The notes under the pieces were generated by a model. That model did not search any database and was not told the origin of the DNA. It worked only from the letters and a program-made list of their open reading frames with translations. A stretch of 64,000 bases of DNA from positions 31,819,133-31,883,132 of the forward strand of contig NC_092346.1 in the NCBI RefSeq assembly GCF_963676685.1. Reading direction: 5' to 3'. Below, in pieces: positions 33,054 through 46,000 of the stretch (its first letter is position 1; the number at the start of each line of letters is the position of its first letter). The translations under genes were made by a program, and so were the position numbers. This DNA comes from Mytilus edulis. Lineage: Eukaryota > Mollusca > Bivalvia > Mytilida > Mytilidae.

Positions 33054-34990
33054 TAAGAGTTATCAGTATCTATTGTAGTATTAACAGAGTTGTCAGTATC
33101 CACGATAATGTTATCAAAGTTGTCCGTATCTACTGTAGTGTTATCAAAGTTGTCAGTATCTAACGTCAGTTATCAAAGTTGTCCGTATCTATGTACTGTA
33201 GTGTTATCAGAGTTGTCAGTATCTAACGTCATGTGATCAAAGTTGTCCGTATCTACTGTAGTGTTATCAGAGTCGTTAGTATCTAATGTCATGACATGAG
33301 AGTTGTCAGTATCTACTGTATTGTTATCAGAGTTGTCAGTATTTACTGTAGTGTTATCAGAGTTTTCAGTATCTAATGTCATGATATCAGAGTTGTCAGT
33401 ATCTACTGCAGTGTTATCCGCATTGTAAGTATCCACTGTAGTATTGTCAGAGTTGTCAGTATCCACTGTTGTGTTATCAGAGTTGTCAGTATCCACTGTA
33501 ATGTTATCAGAGTTGTCAGTATCCACTGTAATGTTCTCAGAGTTGTCGGTTACCACTGTAGTGTTATCAGTGTTGTCAGTATCCACTGTAATGTTATCAG
33601 AGATGTCAGTATCCACTGTAATGTTATCAGAGTTGTCAGTATCCACTCTAATGTTATCAGAGTTGTCAGTATCCACTCTAATGTTATCAGAGTTGTCAGT
33701 ATCTACTGTAGGGTTATTAAAACTAGATATCTAGTTTAGTTATCAGAGTTGTCGGCACCTGTTATAGTGTTTTCAGTGTAGTTACTATCTACTATAGTGT
33801 TTCCAGAGCTATCAGTATCCACTTATTGTTTTCAGAGTTGTCAGTCTCAACTGCAGTGTTATCAGAGTTGTTAGTATCAACCGTAGTGTTCTCAGAGTTG
33901 TCAGTATCGACTGTAGTGTAATGTCCACTGTAGTGTTATCAGAGTTGTCAGTATCGACTGTAGTGGTACATAGTTGTCAGTATCTACTGTAGTGGTAGAT
34001 AGTGGTCAGTATCTACTGTAGTGGTACATAGTTGTCAGTATCTACTGTAGTGGTACATAGTTGTCAGTATATACTGTAGTGGTACATAGTTGTCAGTATC
34101 TACTGTAGTGGTACATAGTTGTCAGTATCGACTGTAGTGTTATCAAAGTTGTAAGTATCTACTGTAGTTTTATTATAGTTGTCACTATCTACTTGGTGTT
34201 TTCAAAGTTGTCATTATCCACTGTAATGTTCCCAGAGCTGTCAGTATCCACTTAGTGTTTTCAGAGTTGTCAGAATCTACTGTAGTGTAATGTTATCAGA
34301 GTTGTCAGTATATACTGTAGTGTTATCAGAGATGTAAGTATCCACTGTAGTGTTATCAGAATTGTCAATATGCATTGTAGTAGCACATAGTTGTCAGTAT
34401 CCACAGTAACGCTATAAGAGTTGTCAGTGTCAACTGTAGTTTTCGCATAATTGTTAGTATCCACTGTAGTGTTCTCAAAGTTGTCAGTATTCTCTGTATT
34501 GTAAAAAGAGTTGTCAGTACCCACTGTAGTGTAACCAGAGTTGTCAGTATCCACTGTAGCGTTATTATGTTATGACTATATACTTTAGTGTTTTCAAAGA
34601 TGTCAGTATATATTGAAGTGTTAACAGAGTTGTCAGTATCCACTGTAGTGTTATCAGAGTTGTCAGTATCCACTTTAATGTTATCAGAGTTGTCAGTTTC
34701 CACTCTAATGTTATCAGAGTTGACAGTATACACTGTAATGTTATCAGAGTTGTCAGTATCCATGGTAGTGGTCTCAGAGTTTTGAGTACTATAGATTTAT
34801 CAGATTTGTCAGTATCAACTATAGTGTTATCAGAAATGTAAGTATCAACTGTCGTGTAATCAAAGTTGTCAGTATCCAGTAATATATGTTATCAAAGTTG
34901 TCAGAATCCACTGTAGTGTTATCAAAGGTGTCAGTATCCACTGTAATATTATCAGACTTGTCAGTTGTCTCTTAATTGATATCAGAGTTG
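33054..34990. repeat. 30-bp minisatellite, array 3
   Basis: The array resumes after the inserted element and continues with several unit variants, among them a run of ~29-bp units with AGTGGTACATAGTTGTCAG at 33960-34130. Units become irregular after about 34780. Frames of 94-167 codons here are repeat artefacts. Confidence 0.9.
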
Positions 34991-34999
34991 TGTCCAGTC

Positions 35000-35760
35000 A
35001 TATTATCAGATTTGTCTAATCTTTTAATTACCAAACGTGACTTATTCCCGATTGTGACTGTTTTGCTGAGTGTGAATTCGCATTACTATAAGACGTGTTA
35101 CGGTACTTGTCTATCCCAAATTCATGTATTTAGTTTCAATGTTTAATGTTATATTTGTAATTCTCATCGGATTTTGTCAAATGTGTTGATGTCTTTTCTA
35201 TTATATTTATGTGTTATGGTAAATAATATTAATCACTGCATTCATTTATTAGATTTCATTTTGTTCAACGTAATCAGTACGATATTTTACGTTTGAAGTC
35301 AGATTCAAAACAAACCGGACATAGCTTTATAATATAGTTAATTGCTACCTTAGTTTGCTAATAATAAATATTAAAATGTGCATTGTTATTAAATGCAATA
35401 TCAGTATTTAGTTCAAATATAATCTCAAATCGATCCTAATTCTATCTTATTCATTCAAATGACGTCATTTTTCATTTTTTGATGATCTGTTTTACAAATT
35501 CAAATGACGTCATCATTTTTTGTCACTTTTTACAATTTCAAATATGACGTCACTTGGCGTTGGGGTTTGGGCTTGTTCGGATGTGTCTTCATTTTGTGTT
35601 GCAAATGTCTGGTTATGTAATGTATTTCAGTTGTTTCCTGTAATTAGTTGATATTTCAGTTCTATCATGTACAGCTTCTGTTTAATAATTTTATAAATTT
35701 ACTGTTTGCAAAAGTATAAATTATTCTAAATAATAAGGATGTTCTGGTAACTAACAGAAA
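35000..35760. other. Intergenic sequence
   Basis: No gene. 35455-35560 has three TGACGTCA-like sites (AAATGACGTCAT) in about 100 bp, which may be chance or degenerate repeats. Confidence 0.35.
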
Positions 35761-35854
35761 ACTCTGGCCGTTTTTGGCACAACTTTTTTGATCTTTTGGT
35801 CCTCGATGCTGTTCGACTTTGTGCTTGTTTCGGCTTTCAAACTTTTGTATCTGG

Positions 35855-35898
35855 GCGTCACTGGTGGATCTTGTGTGGATAAAATGCACTTCTGACGT
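35855..35898 (+). ncRNA. Hammerhead relic (degenerate core, stem I kept)
   Basis: GCGTCA...TGACGT pair as stem I at the same 44-nt spacing as the intact copies, but the core reads CTGGTGG instead of CTGATGA and ATAAAA instead of CGAAAC. The upstream sequence (GATGCTGTTCGACTTTGTG) matches the hammerhead repeats at 38700. Confidence 0.5.
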
Positions 35899-36039
35899 AT
35901 TAAAATTTTCAACTTGTTGCCTTTTGTTGGCTGTTGTTCGTGTGTTTTTTTGTCAATTGTATTCTCCAATTTATTTATATTGTAGTCCTGTGGTGTTGAG
36001 TTGTCATTTTAATGTTATATTTCACATGGCTATGAAAGG

Positions 36040-36440
36040 GGAGGTTTGGCATGCCATAAAACCAGGTTCAACCCGCCATTTTTTTCTTTAAAAATGTCCT
36101 GTACCAAGTCAGGAACATGGCCATTGTTATATTATAGTTCGTTTCTGTGTGTGTTAAATTTTAACGTTGCGTCGTATGTTTTCTCTTTATTTTGAGTGCA
36201 AATTCACATTGCGATAAGACGTGTCACGGTACTTGTCTATCCCAAATTCATGTATTTGGTTTTGATGTTATATTTGTTGTTCTCGTAGAATTTTGTCTGA
36301 TGCTCGGTCCGTTTCTGTGTGTGTTACATTGTAGTGTTGTGTCGTTGTTCTCCTCTTATATTTAATGCGTTTCCCTCAGTTTTAGTTTGATACCCCGATT
36401 TTGTTTTTTTGTCCATGGATTTATGAGTTTGAACAGTGGT
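36040..36440 (-). repeat. Dispersed repeat (reverse of the 41880/46690 family)
   Basis: GTCCTGTACCAAGTCAGGAA, ATAGTTCGTTTCTGTGTG and CCATGGATTTATGAGTTTGAA are the complement of motifs in 41880-42130 and 46690-46990. It occurs as two overlapping partial copies. Confidence 0.6.
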
Positions 36441-36729
36441 ATACTACTGTTGCCTTTATTTGTCACACGTTTAACCAACATTTAAGTCTGAACGACTTCC
36501 TAACATGTATATACTTATAGATCAAATATGAATAGCTACAAATAAAGTCAAAGTGATAACCATAGAAAATAATAAATGTATCCACAGATAATATTCGTAG
36601 ATAATCGTGTTCTTTTCTTTTATATTCAGCATTGTTTATCTTGTTATCACAATGAAATAAATCTTATATCTTTAATTATTGTATTGCTGTAATATTACAT
36701 ATTTGTAGGTATTAATTTTTGTCATACTA

Positions 36730-38376
36730 GTATCTTTATTTCTTCTTTTGTGTTATTTTCAGAAATAAAGTCGGTTGTATTTACTTTGTTAGCCAGATCT
36801 GTAATGAGTCAATCAGTTTTTGGTCAGATGTTTTGTTGTCGTGTTATTGGGTTATTGTTATTACCTTAATATTTTGTTGAGTAAATGTTAAATGTTCCAA
36901 ATCAGTGTTATTGGCATATTCATCGCTTGTCATCATGATTCGTCACTGTGCTATTACAGATATATCATTCGTCAAAGCGTTATTGTTAAAATCATGATTA
37001 GTCGGTTTATAATTGTTAGAATCAAATTGTAATTGACAAAAGTATGTCTGATTTTAAGTCATTGTTATAATCTTAATAACAATAATTTTAATAACAATAA
37101 TGTGTTAAATATTACTCAATGTGTTATTGTTAGAATCATGAAATTAGTCAATGAGTTATTGTTAGAATCATAATATTAGTCAATGTGTTATTGTTAGAAT
37201 CATAATATTAGTTAATGTGTTATTCTTTTAATCATAATATTAGTCAATGTGTTATTGTTAGAATCATGATATTAGTCAATGTGTTATTGTTAGAATCATG
37301 ATATTAGTCAATGAGTTATTGTTAGAATCATAATATTAGTCAATGTGTTATTGTTTTAATCATGAAATTAGTCAATGAGTTATTGTTAGAATCATAATAT
37401 TATTCAATGAGTTATTGTTAGAATCATAATATTAGTTAATGTGTTATTGTTTTAATCATGAAATTAGTCAATGAGTTATTGTTAGAATCATAATATTAGT
37501 CAATGTATTATTGTTACAATCATGATATTAGTCAATGTGTTATTGTTAGAATCATAATATTAGTTAATGTGTTATTGTTAGAATTATAATATTAGTCAAT
37601 GTGTTATTGTTCTAATCATAATATTAGTCAATGTATTCTTGTTAGAATCATAATATTAGTCAATGTGTTGTTGTTAGAATCATAATATTAGTCAATGAGT
37701 TATTGTTAGAATCATAATATTAGTCAATGTATTCTTGTTAGAATCATAATATTAGTCAATGTGTTATTGTTAGAATCATAATATTAGTCAATGTGTTATT
37801 GTTAGAATCATAATATTAGTTAATGTGTTATTGTTAGAATCATAATATTAGTCAATGTATTCTTGTTAGAATCATAATATTAGTCAATGTGTTGTTGTTA
37901 GAGTCATAATATTAGTCAATGAGTTATTGTTAGAATCATGATATTAGTCAATGAGTTATTGTTAGAATCATAATATTAGTTAATGTGTTATTGTTAGAAT
38001 CATAATATTAGTTAATGTGTTATTGTTTTAATCATAATATTAGTCAATGTGTTATTGTTTTAATCATAATATTAGTCAATGTGTTATTGTTTTAATCATG
38101 ATATTAGTCAATGTGTTATTGTTAGAATCATAATATTAGTCAATGTGTTGTTGTTAGAATCATAATATTAGTCAATGTATTATTGTTTTAATCATAATAT
38201 AAGTCAATGTGTTATTGTTTTAATCATAATATAAGTCAATGTGTTATTGTTTTAATCATAATATTAGTCAATGTATTATTGTTAGAATCATAATATTAGT
38301 TAATGTGTTATTGTTAGAATCATAATATTAGTCAATGTGTTATTGTTTTAATCATGATATCATTGCAGATATATTG
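36730..38376. repeat. 32-bp tandem array
   Basis: Nearly forty units of TGTTATTGTTAGAATCATAA + TATTAGTCAATG fill 37095-38350, with variants GTTTTAATC and ATTCTTG. The edge at 36830-37095 is degenerate. Confidence 0.93.
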
Positions 38377-38391
38377 TCGATTTTGATCTGA

Positions 38392-38435
38392 GCGTCACTG
38401 ATGAGTCTTATGTAGACGAAACGCGCGTTTGGCGT
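38392..38435 (+). ncRNA. Hammerhead-ribozyme-like motif A
   Basis: GCGTCA / TGGCGT form stem I (with G-U pairs), CTGATGA and GAAA form the core, GTCT...AGAC is stem II, and the palindrome ACGCGCGT forms a minimal stem III. The base at the cleavage position (38429) is T instead of C. This is the type I minimal layout described for Penelope-like elements and animal retrozymes. Confidence 0.65.
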
Positions 38436-38784
38436 ATAAAATTATAATCCTGGTACTTTTGATAACTATTTACACCAGCGGGTCGATGCCACTGCTGGTG
38501 GACGTTTCGTCCCCGAGGGTATCACCAGCCCAGTAGTCAGCACTTCGGTGTTGACATGAATATCAATTATATGGTCATTTTTATAAATTTTCTGTTTACA
38601 AAACTTTGAATTTTTCGAAAAACTAAGGATTTTCTTACCCCAGGAGTAGATTACCTTAGCCATATTTGGCACAACTTTTAGGAATTTTTGATCCTCAATG
38701 CTCTTCAACTTTGTATTTATTTGGCTTTTTAACTATTTTGATCTGAGCGTCACTGATGAGTCTTATGTAGACGAAACGCGCGTC
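38430..38784 (+). mobile_element. Retrozyme-like unit (355 bp between two cleavage positions)
   Basis: The segment between the predicted cleavage sites of motifs A and B contains GGGTCGATGCCACTGC, GTGGACGTTTCGTCCCCG and GTAGTCAGCACTTCGGTG, sequences typical of a dispersed mussel repeat, and no open frame. A unit bounded by two hammerheads in direct order is the layout of retrozymes. It interrupts the 32-bp array. Confidence 0.5.
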
Positions 38785-38790
38785 TGGCGT
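38747..38790 (+). ncRNA. Hammerhead-ribozyme-like motif B
   Basis: As motif A but with the canonical GTC cleavage triplet (C at 38784). All core bases, stem I (GCGTCA / TGGCGT), stem II (GTCT/AGAC) and the palindromic stem III (ACGCGCGT) are present. The very short stem III suggests activity as a dimer or in tandem transcripts. Confidence 0.7.
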
Positions 38791-38825
38791 ATAAAATTAT
38801 AATCCTGGTACTTTTGATAACTATC

Positions 38826-41800
38826 GACATCATATTATTGTTAGACTCGTTATTGATCCACGTGTTATTAGTTCATGTATTATGGTTAAAATCATGATTA
38901 GTAATAGTTTTATCGTGTTATCGTTAGATGTGTCATTAGTCATTATGTTATTGTTAAAATCGTGATATTAGTCGATGTCTTATTGATAGAATGATGATGT
39001 TCTTTATAACCTTTTTGTTAAAATCATGATAAGTCAGTATGTTAGTATTTGAATAGTTTTTGTGACTATTCTGTTGTTGTTAGTACATCGATTGTCATTA
39101 CACTTTGTTGTTAGTACATCGATTGTCATTACACTTTGTTGTTAGTACATCGATTGTCATTACACTTTGTTGTCAAATTGGTCATTTTGTTATTGTCAAA
39201 TTAGTCGTTTTGTTATTGTCAAATTCGTCGTTTTGTTATTGTCGGATTTGTATCGCGCGGCAAAATGCAAGATGACTCGTTATTCATGTTCTTATTAACA
39301 AATGTATATTGGGTATAACCATGTCATCGACCATTAAGTTGTTGTTAGATTATCGCCAGCCATTTTATATATCTATAAATTATTACACATTCAACACACT
39401 GGTCATAGCGTTATTTTTTCAAAAATTAGTTGACCATTATAGACGAGGAAAGATTCATCGGTCATTGTCAGACTTGCTATTGATACTTATATATCAGATT
39501 TAGAATTAACGATGTGTGAACTACGGTAAATACAATGGTATTTTCATATTTTCAAATTTTTTATTGCTGTGTTTTGTAACGTTATAATCATTATCGGCTA
39601 GGTTAAGATGTTACTGTTAGATCTACCGTTGGCCATTCTGTTATTGTCATATTTATAACTGATTATAGCCCAAATGTCAGATTTGTAACTGATTATCGGC
39701 CCTTTTTTCAGATTAATAACTGATTATCGCCATGTTGTCAGATTTGTAACTGATTATCGTCCCTTTTGTCAGATTTGTAACTGGATATCGTCTTATTGTC
39801 AGATTTATAACTTCTTTTTATGTTATTGTTAGATTTATGCTTGAGTATTTTGGTACGTCAAAATTATTGTTGGTTAGTGTAATACTGTCAGGTATGTCGT
39901 TCGTCAATATACTAGTAAAATTGTCAGAATAATAACTGCTCATTGTGCGTTTGTCCAATTTATAATCCCTCACTTTGTAAAGTTTACTCCGGTATGTCAT
40001 TCCATATTGGTCATTGTGTTGTTGTCAGATATATCGCTGGCAAATATGTGCTATTGCCACCTTGGTAGCAGGTTATTATACTTTCATAAGAATTATAACC
40101 ACTGTTTATGCTAATTGATTACTAGTATATATTCCTTTGTATTTTGGTGCGTCCTTTGTCAGGTGGGTTCGTACTTTTATTAGATATATCGATCATTGGT
40201 TATTTCAAAGTAGATTTAATATCGGTCATTATCGCATTGGCATATTTAAGTTAGTCATTGTGTTAATGTCAGCTTTACGTTAGTCATTGTGTGAATTCTC
40301 TAGGTTTGTCATTGTGTTAATGTCAGAATTAAGTTGGTCATTGTGTTTTAATGTCAGATTTGAAATGATAATTGTATTAATGTTTTGAGGTGATCATGGC
40401 GGTATGGCAGCTTTAAGTTGTTCATTGTGTTAATGTTTTAAGTTTGTCATTGTGTTAATGATAAACTTTACTGATTGACATATAGTTGCATTTTGTTTTT
40501 GGCTGCTTCCATTTACAACTGCACCATTTTGCTGTTTGCAACTGTTCAATTGCCCGTTGTTTAATAGCAGCTTTAATGTTGCTCATTGTGTTGTTTGCAG
40601 CTGTGTCACTGCCCATTTTTTGTTGGCTGCCTTATCATTGATCTTTGTATTATCTGCAGCTTACTATTGCCAGTTGTGTAATGGCATCAATTGCTTTCCT
40701 CGTTGTGTTGTTTGAAGCTGTGTCAATTGTTCATTTTATGTTTGCCGCATTATCATTGCTTATTGTGTTGTTTGCAGCTGTACCATTGTTCACTATGTGT
40801 CGGCAGATTGAACATTGCTCATGTTTTGTTTGTAGCTGTTCCAGTGTTCATTATAAACATGAAGTTTTATCGTTCCTCATTGTGTTATGGACAGATCTGC
40901 AATTGCTCATTATGTGTCGGCAGATTAATCATTGCTGAATATGTTGTTTGCAGCAGTTCCATTTCTCATTTTGTGTAGGCAACATTTTTGTTGTTCATTG
41001 TGTTGTTTGCAGCTGTACTATCGACTGTTGTTTAATGGAAGCTTTTACATTCCTCATTGTTTTTTTGTAGCTGTACCATTGTTCATGTTACGTTGACAGA
41101 ATTATCATTGCTTTTTTGTGTTTTGCAGCTGTACCATTGCTCTTTATATGTTGGCAGATTTATTATTGCTAAAAATGCAGGTTTGCCGTTGTTAATTTTG
41201 TGTTCACAGGTTCATCATTATTCTTTGTTTTGTGTGCAGCAGTGTCATTGCTCGTTTTGTATAGGCCGTTGTTTCATTGTTCGTTTCGTGTTCGCAGATG
41301 TATCGTTGCTCTTTATGTAATTGCATCTTTATCATTGCTCATTTTATTGATTGTTGCTATACCATTTTCTTCTTTGCTGGTGGTCTATATTATTGGTGAT
41401 CGTTCATTGTGTTGTTTACAGCTGTATCATTGCTCATTTTGAATTGGCAGTTTGTCATAGCTGATTGTGTTTTTGTGGCTTTAACATTGCTCACTGTGTG
41501 TTGGTACTTTTTTATTGTTCGTTTTGTTGTATGCAGTTGTACAATTGCTCATAAAGTAATGACAGATTAATCATTGCTCGTTGTATTTTGCCAGATCTAC
41601 CATCGGTCATTTTATGTTGGCAGCCTTATCATTGTGCAATGTGTTGTATGCAGCTATGTCAATTCTGATTGTGTAATGGCAGCTTTATCATTGCTCAATG
41701 TGTTGTTTGCAATTGTCATTTGTATCAAATCTCATCGTGTTGGAGACATCAATATAATTGATCATTGTGATGTTGGTAACTACAACAATGTTAATTGCTT

Positions 41801-41880
41801 TATAGCTGATTATTGGTTCGTTTATCTGCTATAATATTGTTCGTTGTGCTTTCTTGCAATTTTTCATTGCAAATGATAAA
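38826..41880. repeat. Decaying tandem arrays, 33-60 bp periods
   Basis: From left to right: degenerate 32-bp units; three exact 33-bp units with TAGTACATCGATTGTCATTA (39085-39165); ~38-bp units with CAGATTTGTAACTGATTATC (39650-39800); units with GTCATTGTGTTAATGTCAG (40240-40470); and irregular ~55-60 bp units with CATTGTGTTGTTTGCAGC (40560-41720). All share a CATTGTGTTxxTGTxAG-like core. Frames of 80-97 codons here are artefacts. Confidence 0.75.
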
Positions 41881-42130
41881 TAAAGCCAACAGTAGTATAC
41901 CGCTGTTAAATAGTCATAAATCGATTGAGAGAAAACAAATCCGGGTTACAAACTAAAACAGAGGGAAACACATCAACTATAAGAGGCAAACAACGAAACA
42001 ACAGAAACATTGAAATGCAACAACAAACGAACGACAATGCAAAACACACAGAAACGAACTATAAGATAACAAATGTCATTTTCCTGACTTGGTACAGGAC
42101 ATTTTTATAACAAAATGGTGGGTTTAAACC
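41880..42130 (+). repeat. Dispersed repeat with CAGTAGTATACCGCTG
   Basis: GCCAACAGTAGTATACCGC, AAATCCGGGTTACAAAC, AGAAACGAACTATAAGAT and CCTGACTTGGTACAGGACA in the same order as at 46690-46990. Confidence 0.75.
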
Positions 42131-42844
42131 TCGTTTTGTTGCTAGCCCAACCTGCTTTTATGGCAATGTTAAATATACCACTAAAATGACAGCATTACAT
42201 GACAGGATTACAGTACAAATAAATGCAAAAACAATCAGGACAGAATAATACACAAATAAACAATATAATAGAACATTTCGACATGGTCCACAGAATAATA
42301 ACGAATACGTAAAACAACCTAGGACAGCACACGAAAAACAGAACCACGAACTGACCGTCACACATCTGTATCAACACCACACAAGTGACGTTACACGATA
42401 TTTAAAAAAAAAAAAAGATATAAATCAAGATTAGGTTTGTAATTATGTTATTTGATATATTTTATAACAATTGCAATGTACAAGAATATTTAATATAGAA
42501 TTGTGTTAGTAATAAGTTAATTAACTGTATTAAATAGCTATGTTGGTATTTTTTCTAAATCAAACTGTAAAACAAACAAAACCTTTATCATATATGCATG
42601 GCTCGTTGTTCTTTTTTTATACTTATAGTCGTGCTCATTGAGACGTCATTATGTTTCTAGCAAATATACCAAACATATCAAACTAATTTTGCTGGTTTAG
42701 TGTACCATTATCTACCTTAGGAAATGTCTGTATCAAGCCAGAACTATGACAGTTATTTTACATTAGTTTGATGAGTTTGAAAATTTGATTTTGCAATTTG
42801 ATGAGGATCTTTCATTTTTGAATTTTCCTTAGAGTTTGGTATTT
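42131..42844. other. Intergenic sequence, nothing seen
   Basis: AT-rich, contains an A12 run at about 42403; no gene recognised. Confidence 0.35.
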
Positions 42845-43042
42845 TTGTTATTTACTTTTGTTAGTAGTTCTATGATTGGTCGTTGTGTTATTTTTGTTAT
42901 TTACTCTTGTTAGTAGTTCTATGATTGGTCGTTGTGTTATTTTTGTTATTTACTCTTGTTAGTAGTTCTATGATTGGTCGGTGTGTTATTTTTGTTATTT
43001 ACTCTTGTTAGTAGTTCTATGATTGGTCGTTGTGTTATTTTT
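42845..43042. repeat. 49-bp tandem repeat, four units
   Basis: Units of TTTTTGTTATTTACTCTTGT + TAGTAGTTCTATGATTGGTC + GTTGTGTTA are almost identical. Confidence 0.93.
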
Positions 43043-46000
43043 GTTATTGTTTTGTGTTGAGTTTGCTGCATCATTGAAGTGTTATTACTGCTTGCAATTT
43101 CTTTTGCGTGTTGTTCTATCCTTTTTGGTCGTTGAGTGTTGTAGGTGCAACATTTCGTAATAAAGTGTTGTCAGTTTTTTTATTCACTGAAATCCTGCAT
43201 TGTATATTCGGTTTTAATGGTACGGTGCATCTTTGAACGTTACTCGTCTGATATACAGATCTACTCCTTCTGTTTAAGAAGGTTAGTTATCATTCATCTT
43301 TATTTTTCGACGTATCTTTGCTTATTGTATTGTTAACAAATTTTGTCTTTGTTCGTTTAATATTTTGGCAGATTCTGTTTTGTTCGCTGAGTAATTAGCA
43401 GATTTATCTTTCTTCAGTAAGTTGTTAGCAGATTAATCACTGCTTCAATGATATTGGCAGAACCATGTGAGTTCATTGTTCATTGTGTTGCTTGTATGTT
43501 CACACATTAACCGTTGTTTTAAGGAGTTATCCATATAAAGATAGGATGATGTGGTATGATAGTCCATATGACAACTACCCACTTGGGTTATACAGTGCAC
43601 TCTAAAAGATAACAACACCACGCACTAACAGGCATTTTGACACAACTATCCATCATATTGTTCCTTTCTTGCCGATTTCTTTTTAACGAAATAATGATAT
43701 GAATAAAAGGAAAGTGTGTTTGTTAAGGGCCAGTTGAAGGCGCGGCATTTTCTCATTGGTGTCCTTCTGTCCTTGTGTTCTGTTCTTTGGTCGGGTTGTT
43801 GTCTCTTTTATACATTCCCTGTTTCCGTTCTCGTTTTTATTGGACTGCAAATAGAATCGTATATTATATTAGAAGATTCGATAACTGTTTTGCTTTTGTT
43901 TTTGTAGAACCATTGTTTTCACGTTGCCATTAAAACATAATCTAAGCTTACGGATCCCGAGCAAATTTGCCATTTCTTGTGTTGCTATGCATATAGATCC
44001 GTTTTCTTTACAGTTTTCCTCTTGTCATAGGCGGAGTGTATTTTATTGCTTTCAAATAGTTGAAATGATTTTAGTTTGATTAAGTTATTTATACAATCAT
44101 AAAAATTACTTTTATTTGAGGGATGGACGTAACTTAAAGCAAAACCTCTGTTATCCAGGGTTTTTTGACAGCGTGCTGATCGTCATTGAATATTTTTGTA
44201 GACTTCAATCATTCATATATTTATCAACCAAAGTATACGACATTGGAAGACTAGAATTCCTCAAACTTAATCAACAAATAAGACAAGAAATGCAAAAGCA
44301 AAATAATAAATAATGAACAGAAAGATTTCGAAATAAAAACCTCAAGCTCTTGTGAGACAGACTTCGCTTACTGAGACCAATGCGTCCACTTTATTAAAAC
44401 TTCCCTATCAAACTAAGAACTTTGTCATGGCAATTAATTGGAATTTATTATTGGTTATTTTGATTTTTCTATATTATTTAAGCGGCTTTGACTTGTTCTT
44501 TCGCACTTGCTGTTGTCCGCAGCTTTTCTGTAGCACTATATGTTGCTAGGTAGAGCTAATATGTATACTCAAAGTTTGTTTTTAACGGGCCAATTGTCCA
44601 ACTGGGAGCTCTATATCTTGCTATCGGATTAAATCTTTAGATACGCGCTTTCTTTGTTCGTTTTTACCTAAGCTTTGGTTGATATGAGGTCAGACTTGTG
44701 CCTCGATCTAAAATGAGGTCGTCTACTAGAATTGGTTTAGTTTTTTATGGACCAACGTTTTCAGCTATAGTCAGTGATGCCAGTGATGTTGCTTCACATC
44801 ACACACAAGTTAGCTCCTTCTGTTCTGAAATTCAAGTTTTTAGCATAAGAAATAGATACATTTTGTGACCTGTTTTATTTATCTATTTAAGAAAATATTT
44901 ATCTAATAAATTATTTATTTATTTATTGTCTTTTTTTTCATTTTTTTTTTCTTCTACTTTTTTTTCAATTTTCTTGCTTTTAAACTAATTGTTCATATAA
45001 TTATTCATTTAGTTATTTTTATTCATTTATTTCACTTTCTTTAACTAATTCTTTATATATCTATTTAGAAATTTATATATTTATTTATTTATTTTCATTT
45101 TGATGTTCAGTGGTTTGGTCCTAGACATTCTTGTATCATAAATTTTTGGACGTTAGCGTTAAACAATAAATTATCTTTGTTCAATATGTTGTAACCTCCG
45201 TTTAATTTACACATCAAAGTGTCGTCTGTTCAATGGTGTTCAATTCTTAAACGTCAACAAATCTTTTTTTCAAATCTAAACCTTTTTTAATTTGATGACG
45301 TGTATCATAAGTATTTAATTTAATCAGATAACTTGGAGTGATAAAAGAAACAAGAAAAGGACCGATTCAAATCGGAAGTTTATAAATACTACTTTGAATT
45401 TTGATATTTGGTCGGTTATAGTGTACAGTGGGTGCAGACGGGCTATAAAAATACCTAGGCGTTTATAATTAGTTATGCTGCATGGCGATGACTGAATGTG
45501 CTTAGCACCATTTTTAATTTTCAATGCAAATGACAACTTTCATAAAGAGATGTTTATCATGTAACGATATGCGATAAGGTGTATCATTTTCAAAGCTTCG
45601 ATTTAAAAACGTTATTAACGAAAGGTTTTAATTTTCCCTGCTTCGGGTCTTTTTTTTTTTAATTATTTGATCAAATCTATAATGAGTTTTTGGGAAATAA
45701 AGTTTGTATATGATTTTGATAAGGGAGATCAATCATCGACGCTTGTTTTGGTTCTTTGAGATGGGTACCGAAAGTAAAGTAAATAAACATTCGGGACTGA
45801 TCTACTCAGTAATCTAAGGCCAAACGTGTGGTTTTCTTGGTTTTGCATCAGGTTTTTAATGATCTCCAAAAAGGAAAAAAAGGAAATTGAGTAAAAGTAA
45901 AATGCGGGGTTTTTTAAGAACATATTTGAAATTTAGTGATATGTTTATGTCCTGGACTGATTTTAAAGTGCACGAAAAAGGAAAAATAACAAAAATACCG

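Noticed and set aside
31681..33676. Long frames with repeats such as DTDNSDNITV (263, 169 and 167 codons) that look like Ser-Asp repeat proteins
   Set aside because: They come from a 30-bp minisatellite whose period is divisible by three; frames are open on both strands and in several phases, with no start context or domains.
35455..35560. Cluster of TGACGTCA sites as a CRE-type enhancer
   Set aside because: The three sites fall in a locally repeated AAATGACGTCAT stretch far from a recognised promoter; no support beyond the motif.
36730..38376. Possible CRISPR-like regular array
   Set aside because: Units are contiguous with no unique spacers, and the sequence is animal nuclear DNA; it is a tandem satellite.
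40645..41834. Several Cys/Leu-rich frames of 80-97 codons resembling membrane proteins
   Set aside because: They lie in degenerate tandem repeats rich in T and G, which yields Leu/Cys/Val codons by composition.
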